Positions 16,439 to 25,559 of a stretch of DNA of 64,000 nucleotides are shown here, piece after piece (the first letter of the stretch is position 1; each line of letters starts with the position of its first letter). The notes under the pieces were generated by a model that saw nothing but the letters and a program-made list of their open reading frames with translations, ran no database searches and was not told the origin of the DNA. A program made the translations under genes and the position numbers. This DNA is from Bacteroidales bacterium. GTDB lineage: Bacteria > Bacteroidota > Bacteroidia > Bacteroidales > UBA932. The DNA lies in assembly GCA_017412645.1 (NCBI GenBank), contig JAFPWX010000009.1:1-64000 (forward strand). The letters run 5' to 3'.

Positions 16439-16450
16439 CAGTCCCAATAC

Positions 16451-16524
16451 GGTGCAATTAGCTCAGTTGGTAGAGTCCTGGATTGTGGTTCCAGTTGTCG
16501 TGGGTTCGAGCCCCACATTGCACC
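16451..16524 (+). tRNA. tRNA-His (anticodon GTG)
   Basis: The acceptor GTGCAAT pairs with ATTGCAC. An extra 5' G (16451, the -1 position of tRNA-His) faces a C discriminator at 16524. D arm GCTC/GAGT, anticodon stem CTGGA/TCCAG with loop TTGTGGT (anticodon GTG), and T arm GTGGG/CCCAC are complete. CCA is not encoded. Confidence 0.96.
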
Positions 16525-16531
16525 CAGAAAC

Positions 16532-16571
16532 GAAGCAGGCGTCCCGGAAATCGGAACGTCTGCTTCATTTT
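16532..16571 (+). terminator. Terminator after tRNA-His
   Basis: GAAGCAGGCGT (16532-16542) pairs with ACGTCTGCTTC (16556-16566), with one G-T pair, and ATTTTG follows. It starts 7 bp after the tRNA. Confidence 0.75.
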
Positions 16572-16584
16572 GTTGCCTAACCTT

Positions 16585-17265
16585 CTAAAGATTGTGCAGA
16601 TATGAGGGATCGTTGTACCTGCCACCGTTAAGCTGCAAGCGGGCGACGTCTATCAGCTCGTCCTCCTTGTACACTCTCATTCCCAGGACACCGTAACAAT
16701 ACGCCCATTTGCCCATGGTACCGTATGTGTATTCGAGCACGGAACCGGCTGGAGTGGTAATCTCGGACCTGTAACCCTTTTCTTCCGTGCGGTTGCACTT
16801 TTTCAGAGCGACATCCCACCAGAAATGGTCCCCGGCGGCACGGGCGGAAGTATCGGGACGCATGCGGATATCCATCTCATAATCGGTGTCGTAGTTGTAC
16901 CCATTGAAGGAATACTTACCGTTTCTGGAAAGGGTCCAGGTGCTGTCGGCCGCTACGCGCTTGATGCTCATTCCGGGAAGGAGGGCGCTTTTTTCGGATA
17001 CCGTCCATTCATTGCCTACGGTCCAGATTGAACCGTTGAATGCGAAGCGCGTGCTGGACGTGGATCCCTGACTCTCTATGAAGAGGGCCGTTTCCATCTG
17101 CTTCAGATTGTCCACTATCAGGTTATCGGCCACGCAGAGCATATAATCGCAACCTGCCATTTCGGCATAATCATAAGTGCCGGACCATTCGTCCGACGAA
17201 AAGAAATCCTTCGTGCACGATGCAAGCAGCATGGCTCCAAATAGTATGATTGCTATCTTTTTCAT
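16585..17265 (-). CDS. Hypothetical lipoprotein
   Basis: The 226-residue protein has a lipoprotein signal (MKKIAIILFGAMLLASCTKDF, Cys17). The mature part is rich in aromatic and polar residues with beta-strand character (SGTYDYAEMAGCDYML, KYSFNGYNYDTDYEMDI). I do not recognise a family. It follows the outer-membrane protein gene by 12 bp on the same strand, so both may be exported partners at the cell surface. Confidence 0.65.
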   Translation of the reverse strand: MKKIAIILFGAMLLASCTKDFFSSDEWSGTYDYAEMAGCDYMLCVADNLIVDNLKQMETALFIESQGSTSSTRFAFNGSIWTVGNEWTVSEKSALLPGMSIKRVAADSTWTLSRNGKYSFNGYNYDTDYEMDIRMRPDTSARAAGDHFWWDVALKKCNRTEEKGYRSEITTPAGSVLEYTYGTMGKWAYCYGVLGMRVYKEDELIDVARLQLNGGRYNDPSYLHNL

Positions 17266-17277
17266 TTCCTCTCCTTT

Positions 17278-17886
17278 TTAAAATGCAAAGCCAAATCCGA
17301 AACGGGTACCTATAATGCGGCGCCCCACCATACTCTCCATAAATACATACAGGCCAAAATTATCGATGAACTTGAAGCGTGCCCCAAGGGGAACGACATC
17401 CCAAGCGGCCCCAAGATTGAGGGATGTCTTGCCATCATCCGTAACGCAGCGAGCTTCGGCTCCTGCGTCGAAACCGGAGTAGAGTTTGAAACGCTCGCGG
17501 TTGGCCCAAAAAACTTTGACCCCTGGCACAAGGCATAATTGCTGAACTTTGCTGTAACCGACAGTGTTTCTGACATCTCCCTCAAGCTGTTGCTTTTCGG
17601 CTTTCATGGAAGAATAGCTGAGCGAAAGCGAAACGCCAATCCAGCGACCAAGGATCCAGTCGCCGTCCAGTCCGAAAACCGGCAGATAAATGGGTTCGGA
17701 CCATGTCGGCTCGTAAATTCCTGCCAGTGAATAAGGATCGTAATTGTTTATGAACAGGCCATCCGCATCAAGGCCCGTGACGCCCCCTATCGAGAGACTA
17801 ACGCTTTTGTTAAAGGCATTTTCCTGCGCGGCTGCGCCGAACGCGAAACCTGCAAGCAGGATTAGAGAAACTACTAGTTTTTTCAT
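17278..17886 (-). CDS. Putative outer-membrane beta-barrel protein
   Basis: The start at 17886 (MKKLVVSLILLAG) gives 202 residues with a signal peptide cleaved after about AAAQ. The rest alternates amphipathic strands (VSLSLSYSSMKAEKQ, RFKLYSGFDAGAEAR) and ends in RFGFGFAF, a barrel-type C-terminus with a terminal aromatic residue. It resembles small porin-like barrels of Bacteroidales but I cannot name a family. It is probably co-transcribed with the lipoprotein downstream. A -7 box, TACCTTTG, lies at 17923-17930 on the minus strand. Confidence 0.65.
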   Translation of the reverse strand: MKKLVVSLILLAGFAFGAAAQENAFNKSVSLSIGGVTGLDADGLFINNYDPYSLAGIYEPTWSEPIYLPVFGLDGDWILGRWIGVSLSLSYSSMKAEKQQLEGDVRNTVGYSKVQQLCLVPGVKVFWANRERFKLYSGFDAGAEARCVTDDGKTSLNLGAAWDVVPLGARFKFIDNFGLYVFMESMVGRRIIGTRFGFGFAF

Positions 17887-17922
17887 ACCGTAAAGATGAT
17901 GCCGCAAGCATCAGAATTGCTG

Positions 17923-17961
17923 CAAAGGTAGTCATAAATTGAAAGCAAATGATTATCTTTG
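17923..17961. promoter_or_regulatory. Divergent -7 boxes of the barrel protein and the arginine pathway
   Basis: Minus-strand TACCTTTG lies at 17923-17930 and plus-strand TATCTTTG at 17954-17961, 23 bp apart. The plus box is 28 nt before the deiminase ATG. I saw no ArgR-like operator. Confidence 0.6.
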
Positions 17962-17989
17962 TGTCCGCATTTTAACACTAATACAACCA

Positions 17990-18907
17990 ATGGACATCTA
18001 TGTTGGCAACGAGACTTCGCGGCTGCGCGCCGTGATTCTCGGCAAACCCGAATCCAACGGGCCCACACCCACTTTGGAGGAGACATACGACAGCAAATCA
18101 TATGAATCCGTAAAAAACGGGGTTTATCCCACACAGGAGGCCATAACGGCCGAGATGAACGCCTTTGAAAAGATTCTCCGCAAGTACGACGTGGACGTTC
18201 TCCGCCCAAGGCTCGTAAAGAATTGCAACCAGATCTTCTCCCGCGACGTGGGTTTCGTAATCGAAGACAAGATAGTGGTCTCCAACGTCATCCCTGACCG
18301 TCAGGACGAAATCGACGCCTACGAACCCATCTACAGCCATATTCACTACAAGCAGATCTACAACCTGCCGGAATCGGTACACGTTGAAGGCGGAGACGTG
18401 ATCCTCTACAAGGATTACATCTTCCTCGGCCAGTATGCATTCGCCGACTACTCCCAGATCAAGACTGCCCGCACCAACACCCTTGCGGTGGACTACCTCA
18501 AAATGATCTTCCCCGAAAAGAAGATCATTCCGCTGAATCTCCGCAAGAACGACACCGACCCGCGCGACGGCATCCTGCATCTGGACTGCACCTTCATGCC
18601 GGTCGGCCGTGACAAAGCCATAATTTACAAGCCCGGTTTCATGAACCCGCGTGACGCAAACCACCTGGTGGACCTCTTCGGCAAAGAAAATGTCTTTGAG
18701 CTGACTCAGGAAGAGATGTACTGGATGAACTCCAATATCTTCAGCATCTCCCCCACCGTGGTAGTCGTTGAAGAGCACTTCACCCGCCTCAAGGCATGGC
18801 TGGAGAGCTGGGGTGCGACGGTGGAAACCGTCCCCTACCGTGAAATCAGCAAGATGGGCGGCCTTCTCCGCTGCTCGACGCTTCCTCTCAGAAGAGACAA
18901 AGAATGA
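17990..18907 (+). CDS. Arginine deiminase-like amidinohydrolase
   Basis: The ATG at 17990 gives 305 residues of the guanidino-group-modifying (pentein) superfamily. Visible active-site elements are FSRDVGFVI, HVEGGDVIL (acidic residues), HLDCTFMPV (catalytic His) and a C-terminal nucleophilic Cys in GGLLRCSTLP. It is about 100 residues shorter than classical ArcA and closer in size to dimethylarginine dimethylaminohydrolases. Because carbamate kinase (4-bp overlap) and ornithine carbamoyltransferase follow, arginine to citrulline plus ammonia is the most likely reaction. A dimethylarginine substrate would also feed citrulline to the next enzyme. It is presumably cytoplasmic. Confidence 0.8.
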   Translation: MDIYVGNETSRLRAVILGKPESNGPTPTLEETYDSKSYESVKNGVYPTQEAITAEMNAFEKILRKYDVDVLRPRLVKNCNQIFSRDVGFVIEDKIVVSNVIPDRQDEIDAYEPIYSHIHYKQIYNLPESVHVEGGDVILYKDYIFLGQYAFADYSQIKTARTNTLAVDYLKMIFPEKKIIPLNLRKNDTDPRDGILHLDCTFMPVGRDKAIIYKPGFMNPRDANHLVDLFGKENVFELTQEEMYWMNSNIFSISPTVVVVEEHFTRLKAWLESWGATVETVPYREISKMGGLLRCSTLPLRRDKE

Positions 18908-19845
18908 AACAGAAACTGGCAATGATAGCCTTCGGCGGCAACGCGCTCCTGCGCAGCGGCCAGAAAGGCACTTATGCCGAGCAACTCGCAAATGTGGAAG
19001 ACACCTGCGAGCAGCTCTGGCCCCTCATCAGTGAGGGTTGGAATATAGTAATCGGACACGGCAACGGCCCACAGGTCGGCAACGGTCTTCTCCGGCACGA
19101 CGCCGGCGCGAAGCTCTGCGGCCTCCCCGCCATGCCCATGGACTTCTGCGGCAGTGAAACGCAGGGCTCCATCGCCTACATGATCGAGACCGGCATGGAG
19201 AGAGTCATGCGCCGCCACGGCTCGGGTCGTAAGGTGGTGTCCCTCGTCACCAGGGTCGAAGTAGGCGCCGACGACCCCAAATTCAGCAATCCCACCAAGC
19301 CTGTCGGCCCTTATTACAGTAAGGAAGAGGCAGACGCCATCGCCTCCGAAACTGGAGCCACCTTCCGGGAAGACCCGAAGGGCAATGGTTGGCGCAAGGT
19401 GGTGGCATCGCCCGTACCGCTCAAGATCAACAACATAGAGATAGTTGCCGAACTGGCATCCAAGGGGCACATCGTTGTAACCGTTGGCGGAGGCGGTATT
19501 CCGGTCATCGACACTCCGGAGGGCCACAAGGGAGTGGAGGCTGTAATCGACAAGGATCTGGCAAGCGCCCTTTGCGCAAACGCCATCGGAGCCAACGCCT
19601 TCTACATCCTCACCGACGTTCCCAAAGTGTACATCAACTTCCGGCAGCCGGACCAGCAGGCTCTCGACACGATAACTGTTGCTCAGGCACGTGAGTATCT
19701 CGCACAGGGACAGTTCACCGAAGGCTCCATGGCCCCAAAGGTTCGAGCCGGCATACTCTTCGTCGAAAATGGAGGCACCGAGTGCATCATCACCGAGGCT
19801 GGCCGTCTGGGCGATCCCACCTGTGGAACAAGAATTATCAAATAA
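18904..19845 (+). CDS. arcC: Carbamate kinase
   Basis: This enzyme makes ATP from carbamoyl phosphate and ADP, the energy-yielding step of the arginine deiminase pathway. The 313-residue protein has IAFGGNALLRSGQKGT, IGHGNGPQVGN, FCGSETQGSIAYMIE, VVTVGGGGIPVI and IDKDLASALCAN, all typical of the amino-acid kinase fold of ArcC. Its ATG overlaps the upstream stop as ATGA. Confidence 0.96.
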   Translation: MKQKLAMIAFGGNALLRSGQKGTYAEQLANVEDTCEQLWPLISEGWNIVIGHGNGPQVGNGLLRHDAGAKLCGLPAMPMDFCGSETQGSIAYMIETGMERVMRRHGSGRKVVSLVTRVEVGADDPKFSNPTKPVGPYYSKEEADAIASETGATFREDPKGNGWRKVVASPVPLKINNIEIVAELASKGHIVVTVGGGGIPVIDTPEGHKGVEAVIDKDLASALCANAIGANAFYILTDVPKVYINFRQPDQQALDTITVAQAREYLAQGQFTEGSMAPKVRAGILFVENGGTECIITEAGRLGDPTCGTRIIK

Positions 19846-19853
19846 CTTAAAAT

Positions 19854-20855
19854 ATGGCTTATAATCTTCGCAACCGCAGCTTCCTAAAGCTGCTCGACTT
19901 CTCCCCCAGGGAAATCCGTTTTCTGCTCGACCTCGCCGCCGACCTCAAGAAGGCCAAGTATGCCGGCACCGAGCAGCCCCGTCTCACAGGAAAAAACATA
20001 GCTCTCATCTTCGAGAAAACCTCTACCCGCACCCGTTGCGCATTCGAGGTTGCCGCTCACGACCAGGGCGCCCACGTGACCTATCTCGGTCCCACCGGCT
20101 CGCAGATCGGCATAAAGGAGAGCATGAAGGACACCGCCCGCGTACTGGGGCGCATGTTCGACGGAATTGAATACCGCGGCTTCAAGCAGACCACGGTGGA
20201 AGACCTGGCGAAGTACTCCGGAGTCCCCGTGTGGAACGGCCTGACCAATGAATTCCATCCCACCCAGATCCTGGCCGACTTCCTCACCATGGAAGAGCAC
20301 AGCGACAAGCCCCTGAATCAGGTGAGCTACGCATACCTCGGCGACGCCCGCTTCAATATGGGCAACTCGCTGCTCGTCGGCGGCGCGAAAATGGGCATGG
20401 ACGTGCGCATCGTCGCCCCCAAGGCTCTCTGGCCCGCAAAGGAGCTCATCGATGAGTGCCAGGCAGTGGCAAAGGAGACCGGTGCCCGCATCACCATCAC
20501 CGACAACGTAGACGCCGGCGTGAAGGGCTGCGACTTCATCTACACCGACATCTGGGTATCCATGGGCGAACCCGACGAAGTATGGAAAGAGCGTATCGCC
20601 ATGCTCATGCCTTATCAGGTGAATGCCAAGTTGATGGAGCGCACCGGTAATCCCAAGTGCAAGTTCATGCACTGCCTGCCTTCGTATCACAACCGTGAAA
20701 CAAAGGCCGGAGAAGATGTTTTCCAGAAGTTCGGACTCGACGGCGTGGAGGTTACCGAAGAGGTATTCGAAGGCCCGAACAGCATAGTGTTCGACGAGGC
20801 CGAGAACCGCATGCACACCATCAAGGCTGTGATGGTGGCCACGCTGGGCGACTAG
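19854..20855 (+). CDS. argF: Ornithine carbamoyltransferase
   Basis: The 333-residue enzyme shows the carbamoyl-phosphate loop [13 protein letters not shown], the FHPTQILAD motif, and HCLPSYHN with the catalytic Cys. In this operon it likely works in the catabolic direction, splitting citrulline with phosphate to ornithine and carbamoyl phosphate for ArcC; length and motifs fit the ArcB-like branch. It starts 8 bp after arcC. Biosynthetic use cannot be ruled out. No arginine/ornithine antiporter gene (ArcD) is adjacent. The stop overlaps the convergent HAD gene by 4 bp. Confidence 0.94.
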   Translation: MAYNLRNRSFLKLLDFSPREIRFLLDLAADLKKAKYAGTEQPRLTGKNIALIFEKTSTRTRCAFEVAAHDQGAHVTYLGPTGSQIGIKESMKDTARVLGRMFDGIEYRGFKQTTVEDLAKYSGVPVWNGLTNEFHPTQILADFLTMEEHSDKPLNQVSYAYLGDARFNMGNSLLVGGAKMGMDVRIVAPKALWPAKELIDECQAVAKETGARITITDNVDAGVKGCDFIYTDIWVSMGEPDEVWKERIAMLMPYQVNAKLMERTGNPKCKFMHCLPSYHNRETKAGEDVFQKFGLDGVEVTEEVFEGPNSIVFDEAENRMHTIKAVMVATLGD

Positions 20856-21679
20856 AGACGGCTCACCGCATCGTCTGCCTTTATCTTGTCGATAATGGCG
20901 CAGACGAGCTTGAAAGCGCGGCCGTCGGCCGTATAATCAGCGGGTGCGGTGAATTTTACACGACCCTGACGGCGGAGTTTCTCCGCCGTCGCTTTTTTAC
21001 GGGCATTTGCCGGATCGTAGACGGCTATGGGGTTGCCTCCGAACATACCCACGATCTTCATGCAGGGGATGTCGGTTTCGCCGTCGCCCATGTAAATCAT
21101 GTGAGGATACGGAATGCGCTTTTTGTCGTCCGCGATGGAAGCGTTCACCATCTTGGTGTCGTGGGCGCTGAAGATGCCCTTGTTTATTTTGAATATGAAC
21201 TGGGTTTTTGCCGTGTAGTCCACGGCAATTCCCGGCCACACGGCTTCGCCTTCCTCGTTATAGATAAAGGTTCCCGCGTATATGTGTTTGAACTCCCCCG
21301 CTATGGGCGAGCCCTCTATTATTTCCTTTAGACCGGAAGAGTTGATGTAATGCTCCACCTTCACACCCTTGGAAGCGCCGTAGGCGTTCACCAGACCGAA
21401 CCACTCGCGCACTCCGGGGAAAAGTTCGATATCGCGGCCGAAGGCGCGGAAGTTTTCACGCCTCAGCGGAATGCCCGCCTTGCGGGCTTCGTCGAACATC
21501 AGCTTCATGTACGCCAGCACGTTGGACGCGTCGTCACGAATCGCGATGCCGTCGCTCATCTTCCAGAATTCTTCCGCCGTTTTTCCTACCGCCTGGATGA
21601 ATCCAAACTCCTGCATATTGCCCGGAGAAAGGGTTCCGTCGAAGTCGTAGATAAGCGCAGCTATGGGTTTCTTGGTCAT
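20852..21679 (-). CDS. HAD-superfamily hydrolase
   Basis: The start at 21679 gives 275 residues. The catalytic motif I is [14 protein letters not shown], motif II is around INSSG, a Lys motif falls in the middle, and motif IV is [12 protein letters not shown]. The arrangement resembles phosphoserine-phosphatase-like HAD proteins. The substrate is unknown, and the gene has no informative partner: it is convergent with ornithine carbamoyltransferase and divergent from the acyl-CoA ligase. A -7 box, TACCTTTG, is at 21710-21717. Confidence 0.85.
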   Translation of the reverse strand: MTKKPIAALIYDFDGTLSPGNMQEFGFIQAVGKTAEEFWKMSDGIAIRDDASNVLAYMKLMFDEARKAGIPLRRENFRAFGRDIELFPGVREWFGLVNAYGASKGVKVEHYINSSGLKEIIEGSPIAGEFKHIYAGTFIYNEEGEAVWPGIAVDYTAKTQFIFKINKGIFSAHDTKMVNASIADDKKRIPYPHMIYMGDGETDIPCMKIVGMFGGNPIAVYDPANARKKATAEKLRRQGRVKFTAPADYTADGRAFKLVCAIIDKIKADDAVSRL

Positions 21680-21709
21680 ATTTTCGCCCCTTATAATTGG
21701 TTTTCGCCA

Positions 21710-21779
21710 CAAAGGTAGGTAATTTTCGCCACATTAATTAAAAAACGCTTGCCCGTCCCGCGAGCGCGTTATACTTTTG
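21710..21779. promoter_or_regulatory. Divergent promoters of the HAD gene and the acyl-CoA ligase gene
   Basis: The minus-strand -7 box is TACCTTTG (21710-21717). On the plus strand TTG (21749-21751) and TACTTTTG (21772-21779) are separated by 20 bp, a good match to the consensus. Confidence 0.65.
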
Positions 21780-21815
21780 CCGCTGCATTAATTCGCAAAC
21801 ACAAGCAAGAACAAT

Positions 21816-23492
21816 ATGAAACATCCCGATTTTAAACCGTTCCCGCGTCAGGAGACGGACCCCCACTATCTCGCAAAGTTTGAGAAAGTCGTCAAAGATT
21901 ACTGGAACGACAAAGCCATCTGCAACTACGGCGGCAAGGAATACAGCTACGCCGAAGTCGCTACCATCATCGAGAAGATGCACATGATTCTCGAGGCATC
22001 CGGAGTAAAGAAGGGCGACAAGGTCACCCTCTGCGCCCGCAATACTGCTGAATGGGCTATCTCCTTCCTCGCCATCAATACATACGAGGCCGTCGTGGTT
22101 CCGCTTCTCGCGGATTTCCTCCCCGAGAGCATCAACCACCTCGTCGACCACTCCGACAGTGTGGCCCTCTTCAGCGACGAAGATATCTGGCCGAAACTCG
22201 ACATCGCCCAGATGCCCAAGGTGAAGACCGTCGTCGACATCAACGACTTCTCCCTCTTCCACGCAGACAAGAAGGTTGAGAAAGCATACCAGAACTTAGA
22301 CAAAGACTTCGCCGCAAAGTTCCCCCAGGGCTTCGGTCCCGACAACGTGCATTATCCCACCGACAATGCAAAGGATCTCGCGGTAATCAACTACACCTCC
22401 GGAACCACCAGCGCTCCGAAGGGCGTGATGCTCCGCTACGAATGCTTCTCCGCAACCATCGACTACGGCCACAGGTATCTGCCCAACTATCACGGCGAGA
22501 ACATCGTGAGCATGCTTCCCATGGGACACATCTACGGACTCACCTATGAGTTCCTCTATCCCCTCTGCGGCGGCGTGTGCGTGTATTATCTCGGCAAGAC
22601 ACCGAGCCCGTCTCTCCTGCTCAAGGCCATGAAGGAAGTGAAGCCTTATATCGTGATCACCGTTCCTCTCGTTATGGAAAAGGTGTTCAAGAGCGGTGTC
22701 GCTCCCGCCCTCAAGAAGCTTGGTCTCCTTACCAAACTTCCCGGCATCAGCGGTGTCATCTACAAGGCTGCCGGCAAGAAGCTGCTCGAAGCTTTCGGCG
22801 GCAACGTCCGTTACTTCATCATGGGCGGCGCAGCCCTCAACCCGAAGGTCGAGACCGCATTCAAGAAGATGCAGCTCCCCTACACCGTCGGCTACGGCAT
22901 GACCGAGGCCGCTCCCCTTCTCGCTTTCCGTTGCTGGTGGGAGTACGCTCCCGGTTCCTGCGGACAGGCAGTTGACTGCGCAGAAGTGCGCATCGATTCC
23001 GAAGACCCGCGCGGCATCGCCGGCGAGATCCTCGCAAAGGGCACCAACATCTGCAGCGGTTACTACAAGTATCCCGAGGCAGACAGCGCCGTGTTCACAG
23101 CAGACGGTTACCTGCACACCGGTGACCTTGGCACCATCGACAAGGACGGCAACATCTTCATCCGCGGCCGCAGCAAGACCATGTTCCTGTCTGCCAACGG
23201 ACAGAACATCTATCCCGAAGAGCTCGAGGCTGTCATCAACAGCAGGCCATACGTGGCAGAGAGCGTCGTGGTGGATCGTGGCGGCAAACTCGTCGCACTC
23301 GTATTCCTGGATCAGAAGGCCATCGAAGACGCAAAACTCACTCCCGAGACCGTGTCCGACATCCCCGAAGACATCCGCCGCTCCTCCAACAGGAAGCTGC
23401 CCGGCTACAGCCAGATAGCCAAGGTAGAGATCGTCACCGCCCCCTTCGAGAAAACCCCGAAGATGAGTATCAAGAGGTTCCTGTACAGCTAA
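21816..23492 (+). CDS. Long-chain fatty-acid-CoA ligase (AMP-forming)
   Basis: The 558-residue adenylate-forming enzyme activates a carboxylic acid with ATP and CoA. Motifs are YTSGTTSAPKGVML (P-loop), YGMTEAAPLL, the hinge region YLHTGDLGTIDKDGNIFIRGR, and a C-terminal lysine in the segment TPKMSIKRF. The size and the FadD-like order suggest a fatty acid. The N-terminus is soluble, with no signal. The gene stands alone with its own promoter and a strong terminator shared with htpG. Confidence 0.9.
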   Translation: MKHPDFKPFPRQETDPHYLAKFEKVVKDYWNDKAICNYGGKEYSYAEVATIIEKMHMILEASGVKKGDKVTLCARNTAEWAISFLAINTYEAVVVPLLADFLPESINHLVDHSDSVALFSDEDIWPKLDIAQMPKVKTVVDINDFSLFHADKKVEKAYQNLDKDFAAKFPQGFGPDNVHYPTDNAKDLAVINYTSGTTSAPKGVMLRYECFSATIDYGHRYLPNYHGENIVSMLPMGHIYGLTYEFLYPLCGGVCVYYLGKTPSPSLLLKAMKEVKPYIVITVPLVMEKVFKSGVAPALKKLGLLTKLPGISGVIYKAAGKKLLEAFGGNVRYFIMGGAALNPKVETAFKKMQLPYTVGYGMTEAAPLLAFRCWWEYAPGSCGQAVDCAEVRIDSEDPRGIAGEILAKGTNICSGYYKYPEADSAVFTADGYLHTGDLGTIDKDGNIFIRGRSKTMFLSANGQNIYPEELEAVINSRPYVAESVVVDRGGKLVALVFLDQKAIEDAKLTPETVSDIPEDIRRSSNRKLPGYSQIAKVEIVTAPFEKTPKMSIKRFLYS

Positions 23493-23511
23493 CAGTTGCC
23501 AGGAAAAAGAG

Positions 23512-23541
23512 AAAAAAGCTGACCGGAAGGCCAGCTTTTTT
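23512..23541. terminator. Bidirectional terminator between the acyl-CoA ligase gene and htpG
   Basis: AAAAAAGCTG (23512-23521) pairs with CAGCTTTTTT (23532-23541), with an inner CC/GG pair. A-tract and T-tract on the two sides allow function for both convergent genes. Confidence 0.85.
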
Positions 23542-23556
23542 TTGCTCTTACGCCAC

Positions 23557-25473
23557 TTACTTCAGCAGCGATTCGCTTCGGGCGATGAAATCTGCCAGAG
23601 CCTTGCCCTTGAGCATTCCGTTCGCAAGCAGGGCCAGGTCAATCACCTGGTGGAGGAGTTTCTGCTTGCCGGCGGTGGAATGAGTGACGGCGGCCGTCGG
23701 CTTGCCTTCGGCATCGGTGCCGGCCGGGCTGTCTTCGACCGTTTTGCGGGACTCCCAGATCTTGGCGACCAGCGGGTTCTCCATGTTCACCTTTATATTA
23801 TAGGATGCCGGCATCTCTCCGTAGAAATTCATTCCTCCGCCGAGGGCAGACATCTCACGGTAGCGGCGCATGAATTCGCTCTGGGTGATGAGCACTGCGG
23901 GTGCGTTTTCTCCCAGGTTCTCCGGTTCCACCCACCATTCGCTGCCGGTGGGCAGGGCCTCCTTGAAGATGTCCTGAAGGGCCTTTTTGTCGTCTTCCGA
24001 CATCTCAGGCTTAACCTTGTCGGCCTTGGGGATGAGGTTATCCACGGAATCCGAGTCAACTCGGGCGAAGCGGGCGTCCTTAAGTTTGCCCTCCAGCAGA
24101 TTGGCGAAGTGGGCATCCAACTCGCAGTCGAGAAGCAGCACGTCGTAGCCGGCGTTCTTGGCAGCCTCTATCTGGCTGTACTGCTCTTCCAGATTGCTTG
24201 CATACAGGTAAACCACCTTCTTGTCCTTGTCTGTCTGGGCAGGCTCGATGGCCTTGCGGTAGTCCTCGAAACTGAAGTACTTGCCGTCGGTGTTCTTGAG
24301 CAGGGCGAAGCCCATGGCACGTTCGCAGAACTTCTCGTCGGACAGCATACCGTATTCTATGAAAAGCTTGATATTGTCCCACTTGGCCTCGAAGTCGGAA
24401 CGCTTTTCCTTGAAAATCTCTTCCAGACGGTCTGCCACCTTCTTGGTGATGTAAGTGCTGATCTTCTTAACGTTGGCATCGCTCTGTAGATAGCTGCGGC
24501 TCACGTTCAGAGGGATGTCCGGAGAGTCGATTACACCATGCAGAAGAGTGAGGAAATCCGGCACTATGTTGTCTACATGGTCCGTCACGAACATCTGGTT
24601 GCAGTATAGCTGTATCTTGTTACGGTCGATGGCCATGCGCTCCTTGATCTTCGGGAAGTACAGGATACCGGTGAGATTGAAGGGATAGTCCACGTTCAGG
24701 TGAATCCAGAACATGGGATCCTCGTCCATTGGATAGAGGGCATGGTAGAACTTGAGATAATCTTCGTCCTTCAGCTCCGACGGAGCCTTTGCCCAGAGCG
24801 GTTCCACCGAATTGATGATATTGTCTTCTTCGGTTTCGACCTGCTTGCCATCCTTCCATTCGGTCTTTTTGCCGAATACCACCGGGAAGGGCATGAACTT
24901 GCAGTATTTGCCGAGCAGGGCGGAGATGCGGCCCTTTTCCGCATATTCCTTATCCTCGTCGTCTATATAAAGGGTTATCACGGTGCCGCGGTCGGCCTTC
25001 TTGCCTTCCTTCATGCTGAATTCGGGGTTGCCCTCGCAGCTCCATTCCACAGCCTTTTCGCCTTCCTTCCAGCTGAGCGACTCGATGGTGACCTTCTTCG
25101 CCACCATGAAGGCCGAGTAGAAGCCGAGGCCGAAGTGGCCGATGATATTCTGGTCCTTGTATTTCTCGAGGAATTCCCCTGCCGAGGAGAATGCTATCTG
25201 GTTGATGTAGCGGTCCACCTCGTCGGCCGTCATGCCAATGCCGTGATCCACGATGCGGAGAGTCTTTTTCTTTTCGTCCAGTTCCACCTCCACCCGGAGT
25301 TCTCCGAGTTCGCCCTTGAACTCGCCGTTCGAGGCGAGCACCTGGAGTTTTTTCGTGGCATCGACAGCGTTCGCCACGAGTTCACGAAGGAAAATCTCTT
25401 TGTCGGAATAAAGGAACTGCTTGATTACGGGGAAGATGTTTTCGGTTGTTACCCCAATTTTACCTGTAGACAT
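23557..25473 (-). CDS. htpG: Molecular chaperone HtpG (Hsp90)
   Basis: The 638-residue Hsp90 homologue has an N-terminal GHKL ATPase (LRELVANAVDATKKL, RIVDHGIGMTADEVDRYINQIA, IGHFGLGFYSAF, GTVITLYI). The middle domain carries NVSRSYLQSD, and the C-terminal dimerisation domain ends without the MEEVD of cytosolic eukaryotic forms. Bacterial HtpG helps remodel proteins with the DnaK system, whose GrpE and DnaJ are also in this window. I saw no consensus TAnnTTTG box immediately upstream, so it may use another sigma factor. Confidence 0.97.
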   Translation of the reverse strand: MSTGKIGVTTENIFPVIKQFLYSDKEIFLRELVANAVDATKKLQVLASNGEFKGELGELRVEVELDEKKKTLRIVDHGIGMTADEVDRYINQIAFSSAGEFLEKYKDQNIIGHFGLGFYSAFMVAKKVTIESLSWKEGEKAVEWSCEGNPEFSMKEGKKADRGTVITLYIDDEDKEYAEKGRISALLGKYCKFMPFPVVFGKKTEWKDGKQVETEEDNIINSVEPLWAKAPSELKDEDYLKFYHALYPMDEDPMFWIHLNVDYPFNLTGILYFPKIKERMAIDRNKIQLYCNQMFVTDHVDNIVPDFLTLLHGVIDSPDIPLNVSRSYLQSDANVKKISTYITKKVADRLEEIFKEKRSDFEAKWDNIKLFIEYGMLSDEKFCERAMGFALLKNTDGKYFSFEDYRKAIEPAQTDKDKKVVYLYASNLEEQYSQIEAAKNAGYDVLLLDCELDAHFANLLEGKLKDARFARVDSDSVDNLIPKADKVKPEMSEDDKKALQDIFKEALPTGSEWWVEPENLGENAPAVLITQSEFMRRYREMSALGGGMNFYGEMPASYNIKVNMENPLVAKIWESRKTVEDSPAGTDAEGKPTAAVTHSTAGKQKLLHQVIDLALLANGMLKGKALADFIARSESLLK

Positions 25474-25546
25474 ATAGTGTTTGTTTTAGTTTCTGCGGCA
25501 TATTGAGTCAAACCCCGTGCCCGTGACAATTTGTCAGATTATTCCT

Positions 25547-25554
25547 TATCTTTG
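25547..25554 (+). promoter_or_regulatory. -7 box of the aldose epimerase gene
   Basis: TATCTTTG ends 5 nt before the ATG at 25560. With initiation a few bases after the box, the transcript would begin at or next to the start codon. Confidence 0.65.
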
Positions 25555-25559
25555 GGGAT

